Both the position numbers and the translations under genes were made by a program. The notes below the pieces were generated by a model that made no database searches, was not told where the DNA came from, and was given only the letters and a program-made list of their open reading frames with translations. From Proteobacteria bacterium DTSAM18 (GTDB lineage: Bacteria; Myxococcota_A; UBA796; GCA-2862545), in contig JARACJ010000004.1 in NCBI GenBank assembly GCA_028767165.1, forward strand, positions 124,001 through 188,000: 64,000 bases of DNA, given 5' to 3'. Below, piece by piece: positions 42,966-53,743 of the stretch (its first letter is position 1; every line of letters starts with the position of its first letter).

Positions 42966-45166
42966 TCCGGGGCCTCCATGGCAGACAGCCACAGGTGGAC
43001 GGTGGACACCGTGGACGCGGGGCCGTGCTCCTGCAGGACCAGGTCCGGCGTGCCGTCGCCGTCGATGTCGGTGGAAGGGGTCAGCGGTGACAGGATGCCA
43101 CTGTCTGCCCAGACCACGAGGTCCGCGTCGGTGACATCGAGGGTGGAGGTCCCGCCGCCGGCGAGCGCCACGTCGGCCTCCGTCTGCAGGGTCCCGCCGT
43201 CGAAGATCCACAGTCCCTGCGTGGACTCGCCCTCGAGGACACCCTGGACCCCCAGCTCCCGGTGACCGTCGCCGTCGAGGTCGCCCAGATCGTGCACGAC
43301 CGAGCGCTCCACGTTCGCCGCCCAGCCGCTCAATCGCAGGTAGGGGGTGAAGGTGTCGATGAAGTACAGCGCCGGCAGGTCGGCGCTGCCGAACGCACCG
43401 CCCGGGAGCAGGTCGATGGTGAGCGTGTCGGCCTCGTCGTCGAAGCGGAGGAGCGCCAGATCGTGGGCGTACCCTTCGGACAGCCCGATCACGGGCATCA
43501 GGGTCTGGAGCTCCTCGCTGCCGGTGAGCACGGACGAGGCCGGTGTGGAGCTCGCCGACCAGGTGAGGCCGTCGAACAGGCTGGCGACCTGGCTCTCGGC
43601 CGACAGGCGCAGGCAGACATCGGCCGTGTCGTCATGATCGAGGTCGGCGCGAGCGAAGTCACCCGCAGGGCCGGCCCAGGGCGCGATGCTCTGGCACACG
43701 GTGGTGGTGGTGAGCGAGCTGGTGTCGCCGACCAGGGTCCGCACGCAGGTCTCGTCGTCGTCGCCGAGCCACAGGGCGAGTGCGACCTCGGCGAAGGGGT
43801 CGGGCCGGAAGGTCTGGGCGTCGAGCAGCGGGGCGTCGAGGGCCACCTCCGACAGCAGGGACCAGCTCGGCGCGGTGCCCGTGTCGACCGTCTCCTCCGC
43901 CATGTGGATCTGGACGGCGTCGTCGGGCCCCGTGGAGATCAGGTAGATGCGCTCGCCGTCCGGATCGCCTCGGAGGGCGGTGGGCACGTGATCCGTCGCC
44001 AGGGCAGGCAGGTCGGACTCCCCGTCGATGAAGCGGTGGGCGTAGTAACTGCCCGGCTCCGAGAGCAGGAGATCGTCGACGGGCCACCCCACCACCTGCG
44101 ACGCATCGGCGTCGACCCACAGGAGCTCGAAGCCGTCGCCGGTGGCCCACCGGGCGAACGCGGGCAGGGCGACGGGAGAGGGCATCTCGTAGCTGACGCT
44201 GCCGGGACTGCCACCCGACGCGGTGGTCGAGCGCCGGGCGATGGTGACCAGGGAGGCCTCTTCATCCGAGGCGCGCACCTCGCAGGTGACCACGTCGGCT
44301 TCGGGCAGATCCGCCACGGGCAGCAGGGCCTCGGCGTGGGCACCGGTGGCCTCGGAGGTGTACGCCGGCTGGTAGGTGCCGTCGAAGAACCAGCGGAAGG
44401 TCCAGGTGACGTCGTCGGGTCCGGTGACGCCACAGCGAAGGGTCGACCACGGGTGGACCACGGCGGGTGTCATGGCCACCGTGGAGGCGCTCGCCAGGGG
44501 GTGGAACCCGATGGGGAAGGTCCGCGTGGCGACCACCTCGTTGCCGTCGTCCGCGCGATCCCGGAGGTTGGCCTCGCGCACCGTGACGGTCAGCTCCCAG
44601 GCCTCTCCGGCGAAGGGGATGTCCCCGAGGCTCTCGTGGGTGATGGAGGTGCCGTCGCCGGAGGCGCGGGCCGTGCCATCGACCTGCCAGGACCAGGAGA
44701 TCTCGAGTGGATCGTCCTCCGGATCGTCCGGGGCCACGATGCGGATCTCCCAGGGCAGACCCTCGACGAGCTGCGCCGGCTCCACCTGGATGACGGGTGC
44801 ATCGGGCGCGCCGTTGACCCGCACGGGGTGCTCCTCCACGGTCAGGCCCCGCAGCTGGCCGTCGTCGATGGACAGGCTGAGGAGGTGGGGTTGGGGCGAC
44901 AGGCCCTCGAGCGCGATGTCGTGCACCTGCCCCGGGATGACGGGAAACTGGCCGAGGGGGCCGTCCTGATCGGAGGAGATCTCCAGCACGAGCGGGTCGT
45001 GTCCGTCCGGGTCGATCACCCGTACGGAGAGGGCCACGCCGTGCTGTTCCGACACCGTGGCGTTGTCCGATGGGGCCAGCACCTCGATCACGGGTGCTTC
45101 GTTGAGCACAATGGGGGGGTGACACCCGGCAAGGGCCAGCCACAGCAGGGACATCCGGGGCTCCAT
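42962..45166 (-). CDS. Lipoprotein with Ig-like and FG-GAP-like repeats
   Basis: 734 residues. Signal MEPRMSLLWLALAGC-H. The ATG at 45166 keeps a positive charge in the signal; the ATG at 45154 has the better ribosome site (GGAG) and is possible. The first third looks like two or three Ig/cadherin-type beta-sandwiches (APVIEVLAPSDNATVSEQHGVALSVRVIDPDGHDP, SWQVDGTARASGDGT). The rest has FG-GAP/VCBS-type calcium loops: DLDHDDTADVCLRL, DLGDLDGDGHREL, DIDGDGTPDLVL. Such lipoproteins usually bind carbohydrates or proteins at the surface. Translationally coupled to the membrane kinase, which may sense or control its state. Confidence 0.82.
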   Translation of the reverse strand: MEPRMSLLWLALAGCHPPIVLNEAPVIEVLAPSDNATVSEQHGVALSVRVIDPDGHDPLVLEISSDQDGPLGQFPVIPGQVHDIALEGLSPQPHLLSLSIDDGQLRGLTVEEHPVRVNGAPDAPVIQVEPAQLVEGLPWEIRIVAPDDPEDDPLEISWSWQVDGTARASGDGTSITHESLGDIPFAGEAWELTVTVREANLRDRADDGNEVVATRTFPIGFHPLASASTVAMTPAVVHPWSTLRCGVTGPDDVTWTFRWFFDGTYQPAYTSEATGAHAEALLPVADLPEADVVTCEVRASDEEASLVTIARRSTTASGGSPGSVSYEMPSPVALPAFARWATGDGFELLWVDADASQVVGWPVDDLLLSEPGSYYAHRFIDGESDLPALATDHVPTALRGDPDGERIYLISTGPDDAVQIHMAEETVDTGTAPSWSLLSEVALDAPLLDAQTFRPDPFAEVALALWLGDDDETCVRTLVGDTSSLTTTTVCQSIAPWAGPAGDFARADLDHDDTADVCLRLSAESQVASLFDGLTWSASSTPASSVLTGSEELQTLMPVIGLSEGYAHDLALLRFDDEADTLTIDLLPGGAFGSADLPALYFIDTFTPYLRLSGWAANVERSVVHDLGDLDGDGHRELGVQGVLEGESTQGLWIFDGGTLQTEADVALAGGGTSTLDVTDADLVVWADSGILSPLTPSTDIDGDGTPDLVLQEHGPASTVSTVHLWLSAMEAPE

Positions 45167-45296
45167 CGGTGGTTCGATCCCACCCTAGCGCAGGTCCACG
45201 GGCCCACGAAAGCCGGTGGAACCGCAGGTCGGGGGCGCTTATGGCCTTCGTGCGCAGCGGGTGCGCGTCTGCGCCGTGGGCGTCGGGAGGATGGTC

Positions 45297-46109
45297 ATGT
45301 TCGAGGGGCTGCTCGATCCGCGCAACGGCCCGGCATTCGACCTTCCACCGCCGCAGGGCGGCGATCGTCGTGGCTACGTGATCGCCTCCAGCCCCCGCAC
45401 CGGCTCCACCCTGCTGGCCCGCACGCTGTGGGATTCGGGCCTCGCCGGTGCACCCAAGGAATACCTCAACCCCATGCAGCTGCGGGACTGGGCGGTGCGT
45501 CGAGGGGGATGGCGCGGGCGTGCGGCTCAGGCCCTTCGAGGCCGGGCGACGGGGCTGGCGCCCTGGCTGTACGACGCCGAGCGAGTGCGCGCCCACCTCG
45601 AGGAGGTCGCCACGCTGCGCGCCGGCCCGCAGGGACACGTCGGTCTGAAGATCCACTGGCACCACCACGCGCGCTGGGTGCAGTCGGGCAGGCTTGACCT
45701 GCAGCAGGTCCTGGGACCCACCGACTGGCTCTGGATCCGACGGCGCGACAAGCTGGCCCAGGCGGTGAGCTGGGCCATGGCCCTCCAGTCAGGGCGGTGG
45801 GCGCACCACCAGCGCGCGGATCGGCAGGTGCGGTACCGGCACGGCCAGATCCGGCGCCTGCTGCGGCGGGCGGAGGCCATGGACGATGCCTGGGCGCGTT
45901 GGTTCGAGGCCGAGGGCATCGTGCCCCATGTGGTGTGGTACGAGGACCTCGTGGCCGACCACGTCGGGGTGATTCTCGGCGTTGTGCATCACCTCGGGAT
46001 GGCGGCCGAGGCCTCCGGTATCCCCGGGAAGTCCCTCAGGCGGCAGGCCACTGGGAGAAACGAACGGTGGAGCTCACGGTTTGCTTCTCGAGAAGGCGTA
46101 CCTCGGTAG
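45297..46109 (+). CDS. Stf0-family sulfotransferase
   Basis: 270 residues. The ATG at 45297 lies six bases from GGGAGG; the ATG at 45291 abuts it and is less likely. The 5'-phosphosulfate-binding loop is SSPRTGST (31-38). GLKIHWHHH, TDWLWIRRRDKLAQAVSWAMALQSGRW and the late IPGKSLRRQATGRNERWSSRF match Stf0, the trehalose 2-sulfotransferase type, which uses PAPS to sulfate sugars. The actual acceptor is not known; a glycolipid or exopolysaccharide is plausible. The 3' end overlaps the convergent zinc-finger gene by 74 bp, and the conserved RRQ...NERW segment lies in that overlap, so both ends appear real. Confidence 0.88.
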   Translation: MFEGLLDPRNGPAFDLPPPQGGDRRGYVIASSPRTGSTLLARTLWDSGLAGAPKEYLNPMQLRDWAVRRGGWRGRAAQALRGRATGLAPWLYDAERVRAHLEEVATLRAGPQGHVGLKIHWHHHARWVQSGRLDLQQVLGPTDWLWIRRRDKLAQAVSWAMALQSGRWAHHQRADRQVRYRHGQIRRLLRRAEAMDDAWARWFEAEGIVPHVVWYEDLVADHVGVILGVVHHLGMAAEASGIPGKSLRRQATGRNERWSSRFASREGVPR

Positions 46110-46233
46110 GGCGGACACCCATGACGTCGCACATGACGCAGAGGGTGGTGTCGGGCAGGGCCTTGATGCGACGGGGGCGGATCACCTGTTGGCAGCAGTC
46201 ACAGCGACGCAACGGGGTGTGTTTCGAATCCAT
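46036..46233 (-). CDS. Zinc-finger mini-protein, DksA/TraR finger only
   Basis: 65 residues from the ATG at 46233 with AGGAGA upstream. It is little more than a C4 zinc finger: RCDCCQQVIRPRRIKALPDTTLCVMCDV, spaced C-x(2)-C ... C-x(2)-C, with the I-x-x-x-R-x-x-A-L-P-x-T-x-x-C pattern of the DksA/TraR C-terminus. It lacks the coiled coil needed to enter RNA polymerase, so it is either a stand-alone finger or a regulator binding elsewhere. The last 25 codons run antisense to the sulfotransferase gene. Confidence 0.7.
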   Translation of the reverse strand: MDSKHTPLRRCDCCQQVIRPRRIKALPDTTLCVMCDVMGVRPTEVRLLEKQTVSSTVRFSQWPAA

Positions 46234-46461
46234 GGCGGTCTCCTGACGGGTGCCCCTTTCTTGCCCATTCGCCAGATCGGCGCATGTGTATTCGCGCGTA
46301 CGGGGGGGCACGATTCGTCACAGCAGGGTCATCACCTGTCACAGAACCGATACCATGGGAATCGCCACTACGTACATGTCGGTACCGTTCAGGAGAAACC
46401 TGGAACATCGGTGGTTGTTATCTGCCGTGATGTGGTGCATTGCACGATTGTGATGGGGCGT

Positions 46462-47052
46462 ATGCGTACGAAATCAAGTGAAGGAAAAGCAGGAAAGATA
46501 CCGGACGACCCTCTTCCGGCTCTCGCGCGCACGCCCTGGCTGCTCGTCGCCACGGCCCTGTTCGGCTGGTTCCTGATGGTCGTCCTGCCTCGGAAGGCGG
46601 GCGAGGCCCCGGTGGATTCGGGCCGACCACCCGATCTGCGGCTGTGGTATTCGCCGGCGGAGGTGCATGCGCTGTTCGAGGGCTGGGGTCCCGAGTTCCT
46701 CGCCAGCTACCGGCGTGATCGCTTCCGCTTCGATCTGGCCTGGCCCCTCGCGTACACCTTCTTCCACGCCACCCTGTGGTCCTGGTGGACCGCCCGGCTG
46801 CTGCCGTCGGGGCATCCGCTGCGAGGGCCGCTCGGCCAGGGCCTCGTGCTCGCGCCCTTCGTACTCGATCTGCTGGAGAACCTGTGCATGTTCGTGGCGG
46901 CCGGCATGCACCCGGACCCGTCGGCGGCATGGGTCGTGGTCGGGTCGATCGCCACCCTGTGCAAGTGGTCGGCGGTGGGCGTTCTGGCCATGGCCCAGCT
47001 CGCCGGTCTGGTCGTACTGCTCGTGCGTCGATGGCGCGGCCGAGCGGCCTGA
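46462..47052 (+). CDS. Four-TM membrane protein of unknown function
   Basis: 196 residues (start 46462; an ATG at 46453 is an alternative). Hydrophobic segments lie near residues 24-42 (TPWLLVATALFGWFLMVVL), 90-112, 122-142 and 153-185. A soluble stretch between TM1 and TM2 (LRLWYSPAEVHALFEGWGPEFLASYRRDRF) and the motif FVLDLLENLCMF in TM3 are features of a widespread but uncharacterised family of small bacterial membrane proteins. The 228 bp upstream are less GC-rich than the surroundings. Not in an operon with the neighbours. Confidence 0.75.
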   Translation: MRTKSSEGKAGKIPDDPLPALARTPWLLVATALFGWFLMVVLPRKAGEAPVDSGRPPDLRLWYSPAEVHALFEGWGPEFLASYRRDRFRFDLAWPLAYTFFHATLWSWWTARLLPSGHPLRGPLGQGLVLAPFVLDLLENLCMFVAAGMHPDPSAAWVVVGSIATLCKWSAVGVLAMAQLAGLVVLLVRRWRGRAA

Positions 47053-47053
47053 A

Positions 47054-47581
47054 TCAGTCGGCCGGTTGGTAGTCGAGCTCGGCCAACACGTCGGTCACAC
47101 CGGGACTCTGCACCGCCAGCACCATCCACGGGCGACCGGTGGTGGGACGGCCCTCCTCGGGAATCCGCCACTGGATGTCCACCAGTCCGCCCACCTGCCA
47201 CACCGCTACCAGCCAGATGTCGTCGGTGGTGTGCTTCTGGGGCGTGCCCCACAGGACGATCATGGACTCCCGGCTGGTGTCGATGGTCGACCACAGGTCG
47301 TCATCGGGGGTGATCCGGAGCGACGCCATCAGCACATCGAGGGCCTCGGGGGTCGAGGCCACGGCGCCGTGGGTGGAACCGTCTCCTACGGGGCCCGCCT
47401 CGGGCGCCGACCAGCCGGACAGCAGCACCCGGGTGGGCACGCCGACGGCCCCGACATCGGGGGTCCAGGGGGCCGGACCCGTGTGCATCACCTCCTGCTC
47501 GGCCGTCTCCTCCGGTGTGGAGGCCGGACCCGCGGGAAGCTGGCAGGCGAGTGACAACATCGGGATCAGCGCACGAAACAA
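47054..47581 (-). CDS. Lipoprotein of unknown function
   Basis: 175 residues with signal MFRALIPMLSLAC-Q. After a Pro/Thr/Glu-rich linker there is one mixed alpha/beta domain (VPTRVLLSGWSAPEAGPVGDGST... DLWSTIDTSRESMIVLWGTPQKHTTDDIWLVAVW...). A similar order of a strand, a polar helix and paired strands occurs in small protease-inhibitor-like domains, but the likeness is too weak to name. Its stop is 1 bp from the stop of the convergent membrane-protein gene. Confidence 0.72.
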   Translation of the reverse strand: MFRALIPMLSLACQLPAGPASTPEETAEQEVMHTGPAPWTPDVGAVGVPTRVLLSGWSAPEAGPVGDGSTHGAVASTPEALDVLMASLRITPDDDLWSTIDTSRESMIVLWGTPQKHTTDDIWLVAVWQVGGLVDIQWRIPEEGRPTTGRPWMVLAVQSPGVTDVLAELDYQPAD

Positions 47582-47697
47582 GTCTGGGCCTTCCGGGCTC
47601 GGGGGTCCCTTGGCTCTTCGGCGCGACGCTGTGGCCGCTGATGGGCTAAAACGGGTCCCGTGGCGGGGCTAGGGGCCCCGCCGGATGCCCTGGGGTG

Positions 47698-47985
47698 ATG
47701 ATGAACAAGTTCGGCCTGCTCATGCTGGTGGGACTGGTGGCGGCGGCCTTCGGCCTGCGTCCCGACCGCGACGCGCACATCGAGGCGCTGCACGATGCCT
47801 GTGAGGATCGCCACTCCGGTCTCGGCACCATCGGCTGCAAGACCCGTCTCGGCCTCACCGAGTTCGCCGACGGCATGCGCTACGACGACCTCGGCGTGGC
47901 GAGCGTGCTGCGTGTCGAGGGCGAAGGCACCCTGAGCGTGGGGCTGTTCGGCACCGTGGTGGTGCTGCCCGAGGGCGAGGGCTGA
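47698..47985 (+). CDS. Small membrane-anchored or exported protein
   Basis: 95 residues; ATG codons at 47698 and 47701 and a GTG at 47695 are possible starts after GGGG. A hydrophobic N-terminus (FGLLMLVGLVAAAFGL) without a clear cleavage site precedes a short domain with two Cys (DACEDRHSGLGTIGCKTRLG) and a Val-rich C-terminus (GTLSVGLFGTVVVLPEGEG). No family recognised. Confidence 0.65.
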   Translation: MMNKFGLLMLVGLVAAAFGLRPDRDAHIEALHDACEDRHSGLGTIGCKTRLGLTEFADGMRYDDLGVASVLRVEGEGTLSVGLFGTVVVLPEGEG

Positions 47986-48025
47986 CCTCGCGCCCCCTTC
48001 CGCGGTGCGCCAGGCGTGTGTACCG

Positions 48026-48565
48026 CTAGTGCCCGAGGTGGGCGGTGAGCTCCGCTTCGTCGGTGGTGTGGCCATCGGCGTGGACCAGGGGCACGGCCTT
48101 GCCCGACTTGTTGAGCAGGTAGGTGCGCACGCTCAGATCGGGGCTCGCCACGCGGTGCCAGGTCTGGGTGCGGCCGAGCAGGGAGACGCCCACGAAACCA
48201 CGCACCTGCAGGGTGTCGTCGCTCTCCTCGACCTTGCAGGAGTAGGTCTTGCCGTTGCCGGGATCCATGATCGTGCCGCCGGACCAGGTGGTGCCGTCGG
48301 GCCGCAGGTCGTTGATGATGTCGAGCCCGATGACCTTCTTGCCGTGCAGTGCGCCCTTGCACTCGGTGCAGTCGGGATCGCGGGCCTCGTCAGGCTGGCG
48401 GTAGAGCTGGACGATGGTGCCGGTGGCGACGCCGTTGTCGACCGTGATCTCGACGATGGAGCGGATGTTGCCGGTCTCGTCGTCGATGGTCTTCCAGTAG
48501 CCCTCGATGCCGGCGAAGGCGGTGGCGGGCAGGAGCATCAGGGCGGTGATCAGGGAACGGAGCAT
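48026..48565 (-). CDS. DUF2147 exported protein
   Basis: 179 residues. A Sec signal (MLRSLITALMLLPATAFA-G) precedes a DUF2147 domain with all of its usual landmarks: EGYWKTIDDETGNIRSIVEI, IVQLYR, DCTECKG, KKVIGLDI, WSGGTIMDPGNGKTYSCKV, VRGFVGVSLLGRTQTWHRV. The fold is a small beta-barrel; the function in the periplasm is not established, though domain members are often linked to lipids or stress. A possible promoter lies upstream on the minus strand: CTGACC (48617-48622), 17-bp spacer, CATGCT (48594-48599). Confidence 0.9.
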   Translation of the reverse strand: MLRSLITALMLLPATAFAGIEGYWKTIDDETGNIRSIVEITVDNGVATGTIVQLYRQPDEARDPDCTECKGALHGKKVIGLDIINDLRPDGTTWSGGTIMDPGNGKTYSCKVEESDDTLQVRGFVGVSLLGRTQTWHRVASPDLSVRTYLLNKSGKAVPLVHADGHTTDEAELTAHLGH

Positions 48566-48797
48566 GGGTACCTCTCGCCAGTCGTGCCGCTCCAGCATGC
48601 CACATGCGGCCGTCCGGGTCAGTCGGCGGATGAGGCAGCTACAAGGCGGGGAGCGGTCCGGGTGACGCGTACCCGATGCATGCAGGCTTTGTGGGTCCTC
48701 GCGGGCTGCTGTACCCTTGGGCGGTGTCGGGACGTCTGCGTCAGGACATGCCCACCCCCCGGTGGATGCAGGCGGACGACCCCATCGAGGAGCGGAC

Positions 48798-50189
48798 ATG
48801 CGTACTTGGTTGCTTTGGCTCGTGGCGGCGGGATGTGTCGATCCCGGTGAGGATGTGGACACGGTCCCCACGGACACCATGACGGAGGCCACCGGAGCCA
48901 CCGCCGAGACGGCCTCCACTGGCGGCGACACGGCGATCGAGGAGGTCGCCGGCCTTCCCTGGTCCGAGGATCTGCGCTTCCCGACCCCCTGCCATGGCTA
49001 CCGCTACGCGGTGGACGACCCCGCGGGCCCCACCCTGGCTGAAAAGCCCCACACGCTGTCGAGCCTGAGCCTCGATGATCGGGGGCACCCGGCATCGAAG
49101 TCCTACTATTTCTCCACCGAGGACACCCCCGCAGGCGACGAGCTGCTCGTGCACGAGGTGTGGATCGAGTCCGACGATCTGGCGAGGATCACCCTGTACA
49201 AGGTGGCGTCCTACAACGGCAACGGCGATCTCGAGGAGCAGACCGAGTGGGTCTACACCTACGCCGACGAGGAGCTCACGCCCGTGGCCGGCTCCCACGA
49301 GTTCCAGTTCCTTCCCGCCAGCGTCAACCGCCACATCGAGCTGGAGGCCAGCCACGTCGACGGTCTGTTCGACGAGATCTCCTGGTCCATCAGCGAGAAC
49401 GATGGACCGATCCAGTCCGAGCACAGCCGTTCATGGACCCTCGATGAGGAGGATCAGCTCCTCGAGTACGCCAAGACCGACGGCGTGGAGGTGGCCCAGC
49501 AGTTCGTCACCCGCGACGAAGACGGCGACATGACGGAGTACGTCCGGCTCTTCTCCCGCACCGACGGGCCCCAGGAGACGCGCACGGAGCTCGACTACGT
49601 GTGGAACGGCTCTCTGGTCACCGTGGAGCACGGTGAGAACAGCACCCAGACCCAGGGCACCTTCGTGATGGACATCACCCTCGCCAGCGACCGTGTGCTG
49701 CGGGTCGACGAGGGCATCCTCGACGAGGTGTTCGAGCCGGTGTCGGATGTCGATGGGCAGGCAGGCTACATGCGTGCCGTGCTCCTCAACAACGGCTTCG
49801 CCGGTGAGAACTACCTGTACCAGGGAGACCGGCCCACCCTCGGCGCGGGAGGCCGCGAGGCCTTCGTGGCGCCCTGGTACACGATGCGGAACGGCCGGGA
49901 TCTGCCCCAGACCAGCCTCGGCGGCTTTCCCGTGGTCAGCCCCGCCTTCGGCGTGGTGGTCGACCCGGGCGCGCGCCTGGTGGCGGAGCGCTCCTTCGAC
50001 TTCGTGATGGGCCAGCATCGCTACGAGCGCCGATTGCGCTACGACAGCGCCGGCAACGTGAGCCAGGTGTGGGAGTATGACGACGCCGGCGACATGGTCT
50101 CGGTGATGCACTTCGACTACGCCTGCTACGCCGGGTTCGTCGACGAGATGCCGGAGCGACCCGACGACCTGGCGGTCGAGCTGCCCTGA
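48798..50189 (+). CDS. Lipoprotein with YD-like repeats
   Basis: 463 residues. Signal MRTWLLWLVAAGC-V from the ATG at 48798, then a Thr/Ala/Glu-rich linker of about 40 residues. The body consists of repeated beta-hairpins (YNGNGDLEEQTEWVYTY, RTDGPQETRTELDYVW, LRYDSAGNVSQVWEYDDAGDMVSVMHFDY). They resemble the YD repeats of RHS-type proteins, which form beta-spirals that bind sugars or enclose a toxin. There is no RHS core or toxin domain here. The gene ends facing the first subtilase gene, with a shared hairpin between. Confidence 0.78.
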   Translation: MRTWLLWLVAAGCVDPGEDVDTVPTDTMTEATGATAETASTGGDTAIEEVAGLPWSEDLRFPTPCHGYRYAVDDPAGPTLAEKPHTLSSLSLDDRGHPASKSYYFSTEDTPAGDELLVHEVWIESDDLARITLYKVASYNGNGDLEEQTEWVYTYADEELTPVAGSHEFQFLPASVNRHIELEASHVDGLFDEISWSISENDGPIQSEHSRSWTLDEEDQLLEYAKTDGVEVAQQFVTRDEDGDMTEYVRLFSRTDGPQETRTELDYVWNGSLVTVEHGENSTQTQGTFVMDITLASDRVLRVDEGILDEVFEPVSDVDGQAGYMRAVLLNNGFAGENYLYQGDRPTLGAGGREAFVAPWYTMRNGRDLPQTSLGGFPVVSPAFGVVVDPGARLVAERSFDFVMGQHRYERRLRYDSAGNVSQVWEYDDAGDMVSVMHFDYACYAGFVDEMPERPDDLAVELP

Positions 50190-50214
50190 GGCCGGGGGAT
50201 CCAGCCCCCCGGCC
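50190..50214. terminator. GC-rich hairpin between convergent genes
   Basis: A 9-bp stem (50190-50198 with 50206-50214) directly at the stop of the YD-like lipoprotein gene and 13 bp from the stop of the convergent subtilase gene. No T-run on either side, so termination strength is uncertain. Confidence 0.5.
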
Positions 50215-50226
50215 CCGGGCCCGGGA

Positions 50227-51813
<1,587 letters not shown>

Positions 51814-51972
51814 GGGGGCCTCCAGACCTGCGAGCGCAGGGACGCGGTGGAGGCGCAGGAAACCGGTCAATCCGGCCGGGATCAAGGGACGAAAATGTTT
51901 TTCCCCCGATCGGGCCCTCGGTTCCGTGTCAGGCGCGTGTCCGCGGTAGTATCGGATGAACCTTGGTTCATC

Positions 51973-53589
51973 TCACGGAATGGCCGAGTCGCTCGCGCCA
52001 CATTCGCTCACCACCTCGACCAGCGAGGGCTGGTCGTTCCAGCCCCGCTCCTTGTACTCGTACCGCGCCTTCTTCGTGACCCATGCCATGGCGCCCTGGC
52101 TGACCCCGTCGACGTACAGCGTGGCGTTCCAGGAGCCGTCGTCCGTGATCGCCTGGACGGTCAGCTCCCCGCGACGGCTGTTGTACTTCGCCTGGGTGAT
52201 GCTGAGCGTGCACGAGGGATCGGTGTCGCCGGGCGGCGGGTCGGTGTCGCCGGGCGGCGGGTCGGTGTCGCCGGGTGGGGGCGTCACGCCCGTGCCGGAG
52301 TCACCCGTCTCGGCCGAGTCCGGCGGGGGTGCGACGCCGCCCTGATCGGCATCCCATGCGGCCAGGGCGTCCGCGGGCTGGATGAGGCCGAAGCCGAACG
52401 TGTCGTCCTCGCCGGGTGAGCCGAGATCGAGGGCGGACTGCTGCAGGTACGACAGGGTCTGGGCACGATCCGCGCCACTGGCCATGAGCAGGGCCGCCGC
52501 CGCGGCGACGTGGGGCGTCGCCATGCTCGTGCCCTGCCAGTTGCGGTAGACCCACGCCCCGTTGATCAACGTCTCCTGCAGGATGCCGTCCCGGAAGCCG
52601 TCCCCGTCCTGATCGACGGTGGTCCGGCCACCGGGCGCGACCAGCTCGATGCAGGGCCCCCAGTTCGAGTAGGGCGCCTTGTCGTTGCTGAAGTCGGTGG
52701 CGCCCACGGCCACCGCCGTGGTGTACCGGGCCGGATACAGGCATCCCCGGGTGCCGGCGTTCCCGGCGGCCGCGGCCACGAAGATCCCGGCGTCGTAGGC
52801 GGCCTGCATGGCGAGCTGCTCCGACGTCGAGCCCCGGTTGGAGCCGAGCGACATGTTGATCACGTCCGCCCCCTGCTGCCGGGCCAGCTCGATGCCACTG
52901 ACGATGTCGCTGATGTAGCCGCTGCCGTTCGCGTCGAGGACCTTGATCGGCAGGATGGACGCCCCGGGGGCGAGGCCCACCACGCCGACACCGTTCCCGG
53001 AGACCTGGGCGATGGTGCCGGCCACGTGGGTGCCATGGCCGTGGTCGTCGTGGGGGTCGTCGTCGTCGTTGACGAAGTCGTAGCCCCCGGGTGCGATGGC
53101 GTTCAGGCCGTCCGGTCCACCGGTGGCGACGCCCGTGTCGATCACGGCCACGACGACGCCGGCGCCCATGCTCCAGGTCCAGGCCGACTCCGCGCCCACG
53201 GTGTCCATGTTCCACTGTCGGGCGCGCAGGGGGTCCTCGACCACGGCGTGGCGGAGGAAGTCGGGCTCCACGTACGTCACCTTGTCGCCGAGCAGACGCA
53301 CGGAACGCATGACATCGCCGATGGTGGCGTCTCCCTGCACCACGTACCGGCTCGCGGAGATGCCCGGCCAGTGGCGGTCCCGTTCGATGGTGATGCCGGC
53401 GGCGGGACCCGCCTGCAGCTCGACCCGGGCGGGCAGCTCCCCGTGACCGATGAGCACCCGCCGGGAGTGCCATCCCCGCGCCTGCTCGGGGGGAGACGCG
53501 AGCGCACCGTCTGCGGAGGGATCCCCTTCGGTGGGGGAACAGGCGGTGAGGGCGATCGAGGCGGCGATCAGGGGTGGCATGAGACGCAT
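51973..53589 (-). CDS. Subtilisin-like serine protease, lipoprotein, paralog
   Basis: 538 residues. ATG at 53589 with signal MRLMPPLIAASIALTAC-S. Same layout as the gene at 50227 and collinear with it: prodomain, catalytic Asp151, His185 and Ser355 (QGTSMATPH), the insert DQDGDGFRDGI, a linker made of PPPGDTD repeats, and the C-terminal module (CTLSITQAKYNSRRGELTVQAITDDGSWNATLYVDGV...LVEVVSECGASD). The two are tandem duplicates, about half identical by eye. This one has three additional Cys near the substrate cleft (RGCLYP, GPCIEL). 159 bp separate it from the first protease gene. Confidence 0.93.
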   Translation of the reverse strand: MRLMPPLIAASIALTACSPTEGDPSADGALASPPEQARGWHSRRVLIGHGELPARVELQAGPAAGITIERDRHWPGISASRYVVQGDATIGDVMRSVRLLGDKVTYVEPDFLRHAVVEDPLRARQWNMDTVGAESAWTWSMGAGVVVAVIDTGVATGGPDGLNAIAPGGYDFVNDDDDPHDDHGHGTHVAGTIAQVSGNGVGVVGLAPGASILPIKVLDANGSGYISDIVSGIELARQQGADVINMSLGSNRGSTSEQLAMQAAYDAGIFVAAAAGNAGTRGCLYPARYTTAVAVGATDFSNDKAPYSNWGPCIELVAPGGRTTVDQDGDGFRDGILQETLINGAWVYRNWQGTSMATPHVAAAAALLMASGADRAQTLSYLQQSALDLGSPGEDDTFGFGLIQPADALAAWDADQGGVAPPPDSAETGDSGTGVTPPPGDTDPPPGDTDPPPGDTDPSCTLSITQAKYNSRRGELTVQAITDDGSWNATLYVDGVSQGAMAWVTKKARYEYKERGWNDQPSLVEVVSECGASDSAIP

Positions 53590-53697
53590 GTGGGCTCCGG
53601 CACCTGGGTGAGACCCCTGCTCGTCGGACCGGGCCCCGGTGGCGGACATGGGTGGAAGCCTGTCGGCAGGGATGATCCGCAGGGCCGGAGGCACCGG

Positions 53698-53725
53698 GTG
53701 ACCGGACCCATGCGCGTGGTAGGCT
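53698..53725 (+). promoter_or_regulatory. Putative promoter of the two-component operon
   Basis: GTGACC (53698-53703), 16-bp spacer, TAGGCT (53720-53725), 18 bp before the start of the response regulator. Partial match to sigma-70 boxes only. Confidence 0.35.
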
Positions 53726-53743
53726 CGCCGGGGAGGCACGCGC

